Assembly (NCBI GenBank): GCA_963751835.1
Contig: CAVVWD010000032.1
Coordinates: 1-64,000, forward strand
Source: JACVRW01 sp963751835
Lineage (GTDB): Bacteria > Actinomycetota > Thermoleophilia > Solirubrobacterales > Thermoleophilaceae
Reading direction: 5' to 3'
Length of the DNA: 64,000 nucleotides
Below are positions 56,618 through 64,000 of the stretch, one piece after another. Position 1 is the stretch's first letter; every line of letters begins with the position of its first letter. Both the position numbers and the translations under genes were made by a program. The notes beneath the pieces are model-generated. The model saw only the letters and a program-made list of their open reading frames with translations. It was not told the DNA's origin and ran no database searches.

Positions 56618-57039
56618 TAGGCCTCGCTTCCCACGACGTGCGTGACCGGCAGCCCGGTGGCGGCCCTCGCCTTGCGGGGCAGGTCGACCTTGAGCCACTT
56701 CGACACATGCAGCGGCAGGGTCGACACGATCAGCTCGTCATAAGTGTTGAAGTTGCATTCGTCCTGGATGGCCGCGAGCGGATCCGGGTCTCCGACGCGC
56801 GCATTGGCCACGTCCAATCCTTCCTGGCGCAGCTCCTCCACAAACGCCTCCCGGTGCACCTCGGCCTCGTCGCCGCCCGCGTGCATGTCAGCGGCCCAGG
56901 CGATCCCGTGCGGGGTGGCGGGCACGAGCAGGGTGAACTCGCAGGGACCCTGAACCGTGCGAGTGCGAAGCGCCTCGAGAAGCTCAGGCGACTCGGCCGT
57001 GCGATTCGCGACCACAAGGACACGTGCCTTGTGAGTCAT
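56617..57039 (-). CDS. Universal-stress-like (UspA-fold) small protein
   Basis: A 140-residue single-domain protein with an alpha/beta pattern: ARVLVVANRTAESPELLEAL, FTLLVPATP, DELIVSTLPLHVSKWLKVDLPRKA and LPVTHVV. This resembles the UspA-like domain found at the end of some permeases and as stand-alone actinobacterial proteins. The usual GxxG-9-G(S/T) nucleotide motif is not clear. ATG 57039 lies 6 nt after TAGGCT on the minus strand, a leaderless arrangement, and the gene is coupled to the small zinc-ribbon protein. Confidence 0.75.
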   Translation of the reverse strand: MTHKARVLVVANRTAESPELLEALRTRTVQGPCEFTLLVPATPHGIAWAADMHAGGDEAEVHREAFVEELRQEGLDVANARVGDPDPLAAIQDECNFNTYDELIVSTLPLHVSKWLKVDLPRKARAATGLPVTHVVGSEA

Positions 57040-57045
57040 GCGGGC

Positions 57046-57051
57046 AGCCTA
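57046..57051 (-). promoter_or_regulatory. -10 box of the Usp-like gene
   Basis: TAGGCT on the minus strand, 6 nt before ATG 57039. Confidence 0.5.
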
Positions 57052-57086
57052 GCGCGGACCCGGTGTCCAGCGGCCCCCCGGATGCC

Positions 57087-57741
57087 CTAATACGGCGGGA
57101 AGTCGGCGTACCAATCGCCGAGCGCCCGGAACGCCGCCCAGAACTCGCGCTTGGACTGCTCCTCGTCGAGCGAGCGGTCGATGTCCGGGACGGTCAGGGC
57201 GTCGCAGGTGGGGGTCAGGCGCTGGATCTCGCCGGGCTTCCATTCGAGCGCGCGCCCGAGCGGCACGCGCAGTGAGTTCAGCTCCTCGACGCGCCTCCTC
57301 GCCCATCACGACCACGACCCGCGGCTGCACGATCGCGAGCTCGTCGAGCACGCGCGCACGGCACTCGGGCGCCGAGTCGTCGGTGTCGTGCACCGGGCAC
57401 TTGACGAAGACGGTGCCGTACACGGCCAGCGGGTCGATGCCGAGGCGCTTGAAGCTCTTCATCAGGGCCGAGCCGGCGCGCCCGTAGAACGCCACGCCCT
57501 CCTCGATCTCCGACGGCATGGGTGCGTACTTGAGCAGGAAGACGTCCGCCTGCGGGTGGCCCGAGCCGAGGACCGGCATCAGGTTCCCGCGCGGGCAGTG
57601 CTCGCAGTCCTGAATCTCGCGGGTGAGGTTGTTCAGCTCACGGATCGCCCGCTCGAGGTACTTCTCGCGGATCTCGTCGTCGGTGGCGGGCATGTGATCC
57701 GAGGGATTTGACGGATCCACTGGCGCTCCTCTCCGGCGCAT
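57087..57741 (-). pseudogene. Uracil-DNA glycosylase (family 4/5-like) with one apparent frameshift
   Basis: The N-terminal part has the iron-sulfur Cys pair CEHCPRG, VFLLKYAPMPSEIEEGVAFYGRAG in the place of the usual G-E-A-P-G loop, and VFVKCP. After VVVMGEEARR the frame goes astray, while VEELNSLRVPLGRALEW, then RLTPTCDALTVPDIDRS and FWAAFRALGDWYADFPPY continue in the next frame to a TAG at 57087. The break is at about 57288-57297. ATG 57741 is coupled to the upstream gene (TGATG); ATG 57693 is a later alternative. Error or pseudogene cannot be separated. Confidence 0.75.
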
Positions 57742-59576
57742 CACTTCTTGCCGCGGGTCTGGAGGAACTTGAGCGCCTGCACGTAGAGCAGCGACTGCTT
57801 CTTACGCACGATGTCGGCGTCGCGCAGCGAAGCGATGAACTCCTCGGGGCCGTCGAAGTCGCGCATCCGGATCTTGACCGAGCCGAGCCCCTGCGCGACG
57901 TGGCTGTCGGACCCCGCGCCGGCGACGATCCGGTACTTGGCCGCAAAGCGCGCCGCCTCTTCGTTGAACGCCGAGAAGGCCACGCGCGGGTTGAACACCT
58001 CGATCGCGTCGATGTCCTCGACGACGTCGAGCAGGTGCTCGTAATCCGGCACCGCGTGCATGCGGTCGAAGGGGTGCGGCACATAGACGAGTCCGCCCTG
58101 CCTGCGGATCTCGGCGATCGTGTCCTGCAGGGTCAGTCCGCGCGGGATCTTCTCCTCGATGAAGAGCCCGATCACCTCGCCCTGGTCCGCCGTCTTGACC
58201 TCCTCCGCGACGATCACCTTGATCCCGTTCGCGCGCTCGCGTGCCTCGAGCGCGCCCGAGATCTCATTGTGGTCGGTGATCGCGATCGCCCCGAGGCCGA
58301 CGCGCTTGGCGGTGTCGAGCAGCGTGTCGACCGGCGTTGCGCAATCCGGCGAGTGGTCAGTGTGCATGTGCAGGTCGACGTGGATGAAGCCGCGCTTCTC
58401 GAGCCGCCGGCGCACCTGGGCCCGCCCGTCCGCGTCGTGGCGGCGCGCGGCGACCCGCTCGTAGAGCGCCTCGTAGTCGTCAGCGACCCGCGACCACTCG
58501 AGCTGCGGGTGGGCCTTCTCGATGCGGCCGGCGTAGTCGCTGACGAGAGACGGGTCCGCGAGCAGGCGCTCGAGCTGGGCGGCGAGCGTCACGGCGTCGC
58601 GCGGCTCGAACAGCAGGCCGAGCTCGCCGTCGAGCATGAGCTCCTCGTACTGGGGCAGCCGCGAGGCCACCGGCACGGCGCCGCCCGCGAGCGCCCTCAA
58701 CACGAGCTGAGGGGCCGGCGCGGTGCCCGCCGAGGCCGCCACCGCAATCGTCGCGCGCGACAGGTGCTGCGCCTCCGAGCCGTCCGCCGGGCCGGCGAGC
58801 GCCACCCGTTCTCGCAGCCGGCGGGGCAGTGTCACGGGCGGCGCGGCCGCGGGGTCGCGCAGCCAGATGGTCGCCTTCCAGTCAAGCTCGACCGGCAGCC
58901 GGCGCAGCGCGCGCAGGAAGAGGCGCAGCGCGCCGCGTTCCTCCTCGGCCGAGAACACGATCTCCGGAGGCGCGTCGCCGGGCTCGGACCGGTGCAGGAG
59001 GTCGGCGCCGGGATGGATCACGTCGTAATGGCCCGGGAAATAGCGCTCGATCAGGTCGCGGGTGGCGGCGTAGCTGGTGGCCCGCCCGTCGAGGCGGCCG
59101 AACAGGAGCTCCACCACCTTGCGCGCCACCTGCGTCGAGACAAAGCGCTCGGTGGTGGAGTGGAACGTGCCGATGTTCAGCGCATGCGAGTGGCGCAGCG
59201 CGGCCGAGGCGGCGCTCGGGGCAAACGGCTCGTGCACGTGCACGAAGTCGAGCTCGGCCTGGTCGAGGAGGTCCTCGAGCGTCCGCGAGACGTCGATCGG
59301 GAGCGACACCGAGCCGCCGCGCCGGAACGGAAGTGACTGGCCGACGGCCACCACCGAGGCGCAGCCCGGCTCGGCGAACAACGCGTCAGGGTCGTTTGGC
59401 AGGGCCTTGACCATGGCGCGGCCGTCGCGCACGAGCTCACGCGAGTCCGACGGCGCCACCACCACGACGCGGTGCCCGCGCCCGCAGAGCTCGTCCGAGA
59501 GCCGCTCGACGAACCGGTTGACCTCGTGGTGCTGCTCCCAGGGCCACGGGGTTACCTGAGCGATCGTGAATGGCAC
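57741..59576 (-). CDS. Glycosyltransferase family 4 domain fused to a PHP phosphoesterase domain
   Basis: A 611-residue fusion. Residues 1-375 are a GT-B glycosyltransferase (TPWPWEQHHEVNRFVERLSDEL; HVHEPFAPSAASAAL; GTFHSTTERF; ALAGGAVPVASRLPQYEEL), which would use a nucleotide sugar. Residues 397-611 are a PHP domain with its metal ligands in HVDLHMHTDHSPD (His403, His405) and ITDHNE, GSDSH near the end. PHP domains hydrolyse phosphoesters. A two-step role, transfer then dephosphorylation, is inference. GTG 59576 lies 6 nt after TATCCT. Confidence 0.88.
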   Translation of the reverse strand: MPFTIAQVTPWPWEQHHEVNRFVERLSDELCGRGHRVVVVAPSDSRELVRDGRAMVKALPNDPDALFAEPGCASVVAVGQSLPFRRGGSVSLPIDVSRTLEDLLDQAELDFVHVHEPFAPSAASAALRHSHALNIGTFHSTTERFVSTQVARKVVELLFGRLDGRATSYAATRDLIERYFPGHYDVIHPGADLLHRSEPGDAPPEIVFSAEEERGALRLFLRALRRLPVELDWKATIWLRDPAAAPPVTLPRRLRERVALAGPADGSEAQHLSRATIAVAASAGTAPAPQLVLRALAGGAVPVASRLPQYEELMLDGELGLLFEPRDAVTLAAQLERLLADPSLVSDYAGRIEKAHPQLEWSRVADDYEALYERVAARRHDADGRAQVRRRLEKRGFIHVDLHMHTDHSPDCATPVDTLLDTAKRVGLGAIAITDHNEISGALEARERANGIKVIVAEEVKTADQGEVIGLFIEEKIPRGLTLQDTIAEIRRQGGLVYVPHPFDRMHAVPDYEHLLDVVEDIDAIEVFNPRVAFSAFNEEAARFAAKYRIVAGAGSDSHVAQGLGSVKIRMRDFDGPEEFIASLRDADIVRKKQSLLYVQALKFLQTRGKK

Positions 59577-59582
59577 TCGCGC

Positions 59583-59592
59583 AGGATACGAT
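59583..59592. promoter_or_regulatory. Shared bidirectional -10 region (GT-PHP / nitrilase)
   Basis: AGGATACGAT holds TACGAT on the plus strand (59587-59592) and TATCCT on the minus strand (59588-59583). The two use the same TA base pairs. Distances to the start codons are 9 nt (GTG 59602) and 6 nt (GTG 59576). It has the same layout as 8973-8982. Confidence 0.55.
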
Positions 59593-59601
59593 CGGGCTGC
59601 T

Positions 59602-60552
59602 GTGACGGGCTTCCCGACTGTCCGCGTGGCCGCAATCCAGGCCACCCCGGTGATCCTCGACGCCGACGCCACCGTCGACAAGGCTGTGCGCCTGCTCGCA
59701 GACGCCGCCTCCGGAGGAGCGCGGCTTGCGGTGCTCCCCGAAACCTTCGTCTCGCTCTACCCCTCGAACGCCTGGGCTCACCGGGCGGCGACCTTCGGCG
59801 GCAGCGACGAGCTCTGGGAGCGGATGTGGGAGAGCTCGGTCGAGGTGCCGGGGCCGGTCGTCGAGCGCCTGACTGAGGCATGCCGCGAGCACGACATCCA
59901 CTGCACGATCGGTGTCAACGAGCGCGAGTCTGAGCGCCCCGGCACGCTCTACAACGCGGTGCTCCTGATCGGGCCGGACGGGCTGCTCTGGAAGCACCGC
60001 AAGCTGATGCCGACCCACCAGGAGCGGCTCTTCCACGGCATCGGCTCAGGCGACGACCTCGCCGTGACCGAGACCCCTGTGGGGCGCGTTGGTGGCCTGA
60101 TCTGCTGGGAGAACCGCATGCCGCTCGCGCGCTGGGCGGTCTACCAGGGCGGTCCGCAGATCTGGGTCGCGCCGACCGCCGACGACTCGGACGGCTGGCA
60201 GGCGAGCATGCGCCACATCGCGATCGAGTCCGGCGCCTTCGTCGTCTCGGCCCCGCAGTTCATCCCGCGCGCGGCGTTCCCGCCCGATTTCCCGCTCGAG
60301 CTGCCCGACCAGGAGGTCTTCGGGAACGGCGGCGCCGTGATAGTCGATCCTGCCTGGGGCGAGGTGCTCGCGGGCCCGCTCTACGGCGAGGAGGGGATGC
60401 TGTTCGCGGACTGCGACCTGCGGCGCGGCCTGCACGCCAAGCGCTGGTTCGACGCGGTCGGCCACTACGGGCGCACGGACGTGCTCGCGCCGCCGGCCAC
60501 CGGGGCCGACGGCGCGGCTGAAGCGGGGCTCAGCCCTTCGACTTCGCCTTAG
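59602..60552 (+). CDS. Nitrilase/carbon-nitrogen hydrolase
   Basis: A 316-residue enzyme of the nitrilase superfamily, branch 1. The Glu-Lys-Cys triad is complete: Glu47 in VLPETFV, Lys134 in KHRKLMPTHQER, Cys168 in LICWENRMPL. The C-W-E-N context is typical of true nitrilases, which turn nitriles into acids and ammonia. GTG 59602 lies 9 nt after the TACGAT box. The 3' end overlaps the convergent inositol-1-phosphate synthase gene by 23 bp. Confidence 0.92.
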   Translation: MTGFPTVRVAAIQATPVILDADATVDKAVRLLADAASGGARLAVLPETFVSLYPSNAWAHRAATFGGSDELWERMWESSVEVPGPVVERLTEACREHDIHCTIGVNERESERPGTLYNAVLLIGPDGLLWKHRKLMPTHQERLFHGIGSGDDLAVTETPVGRVGGLICWENRMPLARWAVYQGGPQIWVAPTADDSDGWQASMRHIAIESGAFVVSAPQFIPRAAFPPDFPLELPDQEVFGNGGAVIVDPAWGEVLAGPLYGEEGMLFADCDLRRGLHAKRWFDAVGHYGRTDVLAPPATGADGAAEAGLSPSTSP

Positions 60553-61702
60553 AGGTCTTGGCCTTCGGCTTGCCCGGCAGCTTCGGGGCGCCGCCGTACT
60601 TCTCGATGAAGCCCTCGACCATCTCGCGGGCGAGGTCGTCCGGGTACTGCTCGGGCGGCGACTTCATCAGGTACGCCGAGGCGCCCTCGATCGGGCCGCC
60701 GAGGCCGTGGTTGAGTGCCAGCTTGCAGCAGCGCACGGCGTCGGTGACGATGCCGGCCGAGTTGGGCGAGTCCCAGACCTCGAGCTTGAGCTCGGCGATC
60801 AGCGGCACGTCGCCGAAGGCTTCGCCCTCGAGCCGGATGTGCGCCCACTTGCGGTCGGTAAGCCACGGCACGTAGTCCGATGGGCCCACGTGCACGTCGT
60901 CCGCAGGCAGCTCGTGGCCCATGATCGAGGTGACCGCCTGGGTCTTCGAAATCTTCTTGGACTCGAGGCGCTCGCGCTCGAGCATGTTGAAGAAGTCCAT
61001 GTTGCCGCCGACGTTGAGCTGCGACGTGCGCTTGAGCTGGACGCCGCGGTCATGGAAGAGGCGCGCCAGCGCGCGGTGGGTGATGGTGGCGCCCACCTGC
61101 GACTTGATGTCGTCGCCGATGATCGGCAGGCCGGCCTTCTCGAAGCGGGTCGCCCAGTAGTGCTCGCCCGCGATGAACACCGGGATGCAGTTGACGAAGC
61201 CGCAGCCGGCCTCGAGGACCTGCTCGACGTACCACTTGGTCGCCTGCTCGGAGCCGACCGGCAGGTAGGAGACAACCACGTCGGTCTTGGTCTCCTTGAG
61301 GATGCCGACGATGTCGTCGGTCTCGCCGGGAGCCTTGGTGATCCTCTGCTTGAGGTACTTGCCGAGGCCGTCGTGCGTCATGCCGCGGTACACCTTCACG
61401 CCGAGGTTCGGCACGTCGGCGAACTTGATCGTGTTGTTCTGGCCCGCCCAGATCGCCTCGGAGAGGTCCTTGCCGACCTTCTCGGCGTCGATGTCGAACG
61501 CGGCCGTGAACTCGATGTCGCGCACGTGGTAGCCGCCGAGGTCGACGTGCATCAGGCCCGGCACCCGCTCCGTCGGATCGGCGTCCTTGTAGAACTGGAC
61601 GCCCTGCACGAACGACGAGGCGCAGTTGCCGACGCCGATGATGGCGACGCGCACCTTGTCGGTTTGGTAGCGCGAAGCGCCGTTGGATGAGCTGTCAGTC
61701 AC
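60530..61702 (-). CDS. ino1: Inositol-3-phosphate (myo-inositol-1-phosphate) synthase
   Basis: A 390-residue NAD-dependent enzyme that makes inositol phosphate from glucose 6-phosphate. The actinobacterial form begins VRVAIIGVGNCASSFVQGVQFY and contains FTAAFDIDAEKVGKDL, SYLPVGSEQATKWYVEQV, FVNCIPVFIA, LPIIGDDIKSQVGATITHR and QLNVGGNMDFFNML. A Lys/Ala-rich tail (GKPKAKTSKAKSKG) follows. The GTG start has AGGAGG 9 nt upstream. With the CDP-alcohol transferase upstream it can feed inositol lipid or mycothiol-type pathways. Confidence 0.96.
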   Translation of the reverse strand: MTDSSSNGASRYQTDKVRVAIIGVGNCASSFVQGVQFYKDADPTERVPGLMHVDLGGYHVRDIEFTAAFDIDAEKVGKDLSEAIWAGQNNTIKFADVPNLGVKVYRGMTHDGLGKYLKQRITKAPGETDDIVGILKETKTDVVVSYLPVGSEQATKWYVEQVLEAGCGFVNCIPVFIAGEHYWATRFEKAGLPIIGDDIKSQVGATITHRALARLFHDRGVQLKRTSQLNVGGNMDFFNMLERERLESKKISKTQAVTSIMGHELPADDVHVGPSDYVPWLTDRKWAHIRLEGEAFGDVPLIAELKLEVWDSPNSAGIVTDAVRCCKLALNHGLGGPIEGASAYLMKSPPEQYPDDLAREMVEGFIEKYGGAPKLPGKPKAKTSKAKSKG

Positions 61703-61789
61703 TTGTTAGGTCCTCCTGCCTTGGTCTCACTGAGGGATGGGCTCCCGCGTGGAGACCATCGGGACACGAACCCGGGAAGCTCTCCGCGG

Positions 61790-62449
61790 TTACACCGCGT
61801 CTGCTCCGCCCGCCAGCTCCCGGAGCTGCTTGCGGACGTGCAACACCCGTTGGAAAGTGGTGAAAATGGTCAGCGCCGCCATCGCGTAGATGGCGGGCTC
61901 GAGCAGATCGACGTCCGGCAGAACCTCCTCGGCCGCGAAGACGAGGCCGATCGAGAGGATGACCACGCGGACGGGCCGCGAGGCGATCCCGACCTTGCAC
62001 TCGACCCCGATCGCCTCGGCACGGGCGCGGGTGTAGCTGACCGAGAACGAGCCGACGACGGCGAGCACCGTGATCCCGGTCGCGAGGTCGTCCTGCTGCT
62101 GGGCGAAATAGGCCGCCACCGCCGCGAGCACGATGCCCTCGGACACGCGGTCGAGCGTCGAGTCGAGGAAGGCGCCGAAGGGGGTGCCCTTGCCCGACAT
62201 GCGCGAGTAGCGCCCGTCGAGCATGTCGCAGACCGAGCCGAGGATGAACGCGATGCCGGCGAGCAAGAAGTGGTTCTCGACGATCAAGACGGCCGCCACG
62301 ACGTTGCCGAGCAGCCCGGTGATCGAGATCGCGTTGGGGGTGAGCCTCGACTCGATCAGGCGGTCGCGCGCGAGCGTCCTGATCTCGGTCGCGGTCAGTG
62401 GACCGCCGTTGCCTCCTCTGCGTGGCTGCTCGCGAAGCTGGTCCGTCAC
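61790..62449 (-). CDS. CDP-alcohol phosphatidyltransferase (phosphatidylinositol-phosphate synthase type)
   Basis: A 219-residue membrane enzyme with the full CDP-alcohol motif D-x2-D-G-x2-S-R-x8-G-x3-D-x3-D (starting at CDMLDGRYSR; Ser replaces the usual Ala). Helices include AISITGLLGNVVAAVLIV and ITVLAVVGSFSVSYTRARAEA. Next to ino1, transfer of a phosphatidyl group to inositol phosphate is the likely job. GTG 62449 overlaps the PAP2 gene stop by 4 nt (GTGA). Confidence 0.9.
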   Translation of the reverse strand: MTDQLREQPRRGGNGGPLTATEIRTLARDRLIESRLTPNAISITGLLGNVVAAVLIVENHFLLAGIAFILGSVCDMLDGRYSRMSGKGTPFGAFLDSTLDRVSEGIVLAAVAAYFAQQQDDLATGITVLAVVGSFSVSYTRARAEAIGVECKVGIASRPVRVVILSIGLVFAAEEVLPDVDLLEPAIYAMAALTIFTTFQRVLHVRKQLRELAGGADAV

Positions 62450-63249
62450 GCCGGCGCCTTGACGGCGCCGCTGCGCCACGCCCAAGCCTCAGGCCTGGCA
62501 CGTGCGAAGCCGGCGCTGGCGGCGTACGCCGATGCCGCGGCCACGAGCGCGCCCAGCGCCGCGTCGAGCCAGTAGTGGTTGGCGGTGACCATGACCACGA
62601 AGGTCACGACGAGTGGGTAAACCGCCCAGAGCGCCTTGAACACCCGGTTCTTGACGAGCATGAAGGCGGGGATGGCGATCATCAGCGCGAAGGCCACGTG
62701 CATGCTCGGCACGGCCGCGAACGGGTTGTAGAGGACGTTTGCGCTCGTCTCAGCGCTCTCGCCCACCCAGGTCGCGACCGTATCCGTGAACCCCCACTCG
62801 GGCAGGAAGCGCGGCGGGGCAGTCGGGAAGGCCAGGTAGCCCACCAGCGCCAGTCCCATCGCGACCACGAACATGTTGCGCACGTAGTAGTAGGCGTGGT
62901 TGCGCGCAAGGTAGAGCCAGATCAGGAACGTCGTCGTGACGACGAAGTGCGAGTTCACGTACATCCAGTTCGCGAACGTCAGCAGCCAATCCTCGCCCTT
63001 TGCCCAGGCCTGCAGCCCGGGCTCGAAGAAGAGCCCCAGCGAGCGTTCGATGTCGACCAGGGCGCGCGCGTTCTCGAAGGCGAGGCCCGCCTGTCCGTCG
63101 ACGAAGCCGCGCACCAGCCGGTAGATGTAGTAGGCCCCCGCGAAGAGGGCGAGCTGGCGGATCGCGTCGAGCCAGCCGTTCGGGAGCCAGCGCCCCGTCT
63201 GCCGCCATATCCGGACCAGCTGCTTGTAGAGCGGGTGGGTTCGGGGCAC
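62446..63249 (-). CDS. PAP2-superfamily membrane phosphatase/transferase (AUR1-like)
   Basis: A 267-residue polytopic protein. The PAP2 sites are VPSMHVAFALM and TANHYWLDAALG, with FANWMYVNSHFVVTT upstream, a layout seen in the AUR1/inositol-phosphoceramide-synthase-like group. It may remove a phosphate from, or transfer, an inositol lipid head group. GTG 63249 lies 8 nt after TAGGCT, and that hexamer begins with the TAG stop of the next gene upstream. Its stop overlaps the CDP-alcohol transferase start by 4 nt. Confidence 0.88.
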   Translation of the reverse strand: MPRTHPLYKQLVRIWRQTGRWLPNGWLDAIRQLALFAGAYYIYRLVRGFVDGQAGLAFENARALVDIERSLGLFFEPGLQAWAKGEDWLLTFANWMYVNSHFVVTTTFLIWLYLARNHAYYYVRNMFVVAMGLALVGYLAFPTAPPRFLPEWGFTDTVATWVGESAETSANVLYNPFAAVPSMHVAFALMIAIPAFMLVKNRVFKALWAVYPLVVTFVVMVTANHYWLDAALGALVAAASAYAASAGFARARPEAWAWRSGAVKAPA

Positions 63250-63257
63250 GACCCAAG

Positions 63258-63263
63258 AGCCTA
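63258..63263 (-). promoter_or_regulatory. -10 box of the PAP2 gene
   Basis: TAGGCT on the minus strand, 8 nt before GTG 63249. Its first three bases are the stop codon of the upstream gene. Confidence 0.5.
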
Positions 63264-64000
63264 GCCGGTCACACTGTCGTCACATCTGCGTCCCCTCTGG
63301 AACAGCCGCTCAGGGGAGAAGCGGGTCGACAGCCGCACGAAGCCCTCCTCTTCCGCGATCACCTTCGTCCAGTCGCCGTGCGGCTCGACGCAGGCGTTCG
63401 AGGCGAACCAGTAGGGCGTCCAGCGCACCTTCACTATCGCCTCGCCGGGCCGCTTGACGTCGAGCAGGAGCTCGTCCGACTGCAGCTGCTCGAGCACCAC
63501 GTTGGCGTCCTTCTGCGGGATCACGAGCGGCGCGGCCAGCAGCACGTCGTACACGCGCCAGTCATCGGACTTCCAGCGCAGGCGCAGGTAGGGGAGGCCC
63601 TTCTCGATCAGCGCCCGCTCCCCGTAGGAGCTCTTGTCCGGCTTGGCGCTCGGGAGCGCGACGTAGCGGACCGCGTTGTCGGAAAGCCAGCTCGCATAGG
63701 TGAGCCGGTTGATGCCCTCGCGGTAGAAGATCGGGTGCAATCCGGTGTCGAGCTGACGCAGCCAGCCGCGCGCGAGCGGCATCTCCATCGCGACCTCCGA
63801 GCCCTCCCAGTGGCTGCGCGTGAACGGGATCTCGATGCGGCGCTGGTCGGGCAGGGTGTAGAGGAACTGGCGCAGCGGCTCGAAGTAGTCGGACTTGGCC
63901 GCCGGGTCCTCGATGTACTTCTTGACGTCGCGGACGGCGGGCGACCACTGCCAGAGCGCGAGCGTCGCGAAGGCGGCGACGAGCAGCGGCAGCACGATCA
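63261..64000 (-). CDS. Membrane protein, C-terminal part (5' end outside window)
   Basis: At least 244 residues, open to the window edge. It begins with a membrane helix (LPLLVAAFATLALWQW) and continues as a soluble extracytoplasmic domain: FTRSHWEGSEVAMEMPLARGW, PIFYREGINRLTYASWL, VRYVALPSAKPDKS, and VKVRWTPYWFASNACVEPHGD. This layout is seen at the C terminus of multi-pass membrane proteins that act on envelope sugars. No specific family is assigned. The start codon lies beyond 64000. Confidence 0.7.
   Translation of the reverse strand, partial: IVLPLLVAAFATLALWQWSPAVRDVKKYIEDPAAKSDYFEPLRQFLYTLPDQRRIEIPFTRSHWEGSEVAMEMPLARGWLRQLDTGLHPIFYREGINRLTYASWLSDNAVRYVALPSAKPDKSSYGERALIEKGLPYLRLRWKSDDWRVYDVLLAAPLVIPQKDANVVLEQLQSDELLLDVKRPGEAIVKVRWTPYWFASNACVEPHGDWTKVIAEEEGFVRLSTRFSPERLFQRGRRCDDSVTG

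Overview
The window is a chromosomal segment of a high-GC actinobacterium. The best fit is the Thermoleophilia/Solirubrobacterales branch. Support comes from the dense two-strand layout, an actinobacterial inositol-1-phosphate synthase next to a phosphatidylinositol-type CDP-alcohol transferase, a PucR regulator, a DUF6458 protein, and a secreted protein with the YANVMATAAVFIALGGSSYAA-like N terminus that I associate with that group. The placement is inferred from gene content; I ran no search. I see no IS element, phage, CRISPR array or origin.

Layout. 0-6 kb: two alanine tRNAs, a membrane diguanylate cyclase, a VOC protein, a translationally coupled rhomboid/small membrane protein/D,D-carboxypeptidase operon, and a DUF4395-thioredoxin fusion. 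6-14 kb: lipoate synthesis (lipB-lipA) with a Kelch protein, two tandem sulfatase-fold exported proteins and a small HD alarmone hydrolase; two copies of a 247-bp intergenic repeat lie here. 14-29 kb: a polyamine catabolism block, with one arm on each strand: aldehyde dehydrogenase, alanine dehydrogenase, PucR regulator and putrescine-type transaminase on the minus strand, and potA-D-B-C, an APC permease, a second class III aminotransferase and an enolase-like protein on the plus strand. 29-36 kb: phospholipase-D-like protein, LOG-family protein and pyruvate dehydrogenase E1 alpha/E1 beta/E2. 35.5-42.8 kb: mostly exported or accessory genes, four of which carry apparent frameshifts. 42.7-54 kb: dihydrolipoyl dehydrogenase, thiE, two glycoside-hydrolase-like exported proteins, a FUSC-type membrane protein, a TPP riboswitch with thiO-thiS-thiG, a cupredoxin and argF. 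54-64 kb: a histone-like Lys/Ala-rich protein, a 23S rRNA methyltransferase homologue, a frameshifted uracil-DNA glycosylase, a glycosyltransferase-PHP fusion, a nitrilase, and an inositol lipid module (ino1, CDP-alcohol transferase, PAP2).

How the genes fit together. In the polyamine block, PotABCD imports putrescine or spermidine, the transaminase passes an amino group to a keto acid, the aldehyde dehydrogenase oxidises the aminoaldehyde, and alanine dehydrogenase can return pyruvate and ammonium. LipA and LipB supply the lipoyl group carried by the E2 subunit, and LpdA is the matching E3.

Regulatory architecture. At least thirteen genes have a TANNNT-like -10 hexamer only 6-10 nt before the start codon, with no Shine-Dalgarno sequence between, which points to leaderless transcripts. 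Two divergent pairs appear to share the same TA in back-to-back -10 boxes. Four genes have no usable ATG/GTG/TTG at the start their protein demands; three of them have a CTG at or near the expected place. The most unusual non-coding structures are the 247-bp structured repeat (two copies), a 162-bp foldback sequence after alanine dehydrogenase, and a hairpin-rich divergent spacer at 41.8-42.0 kb.
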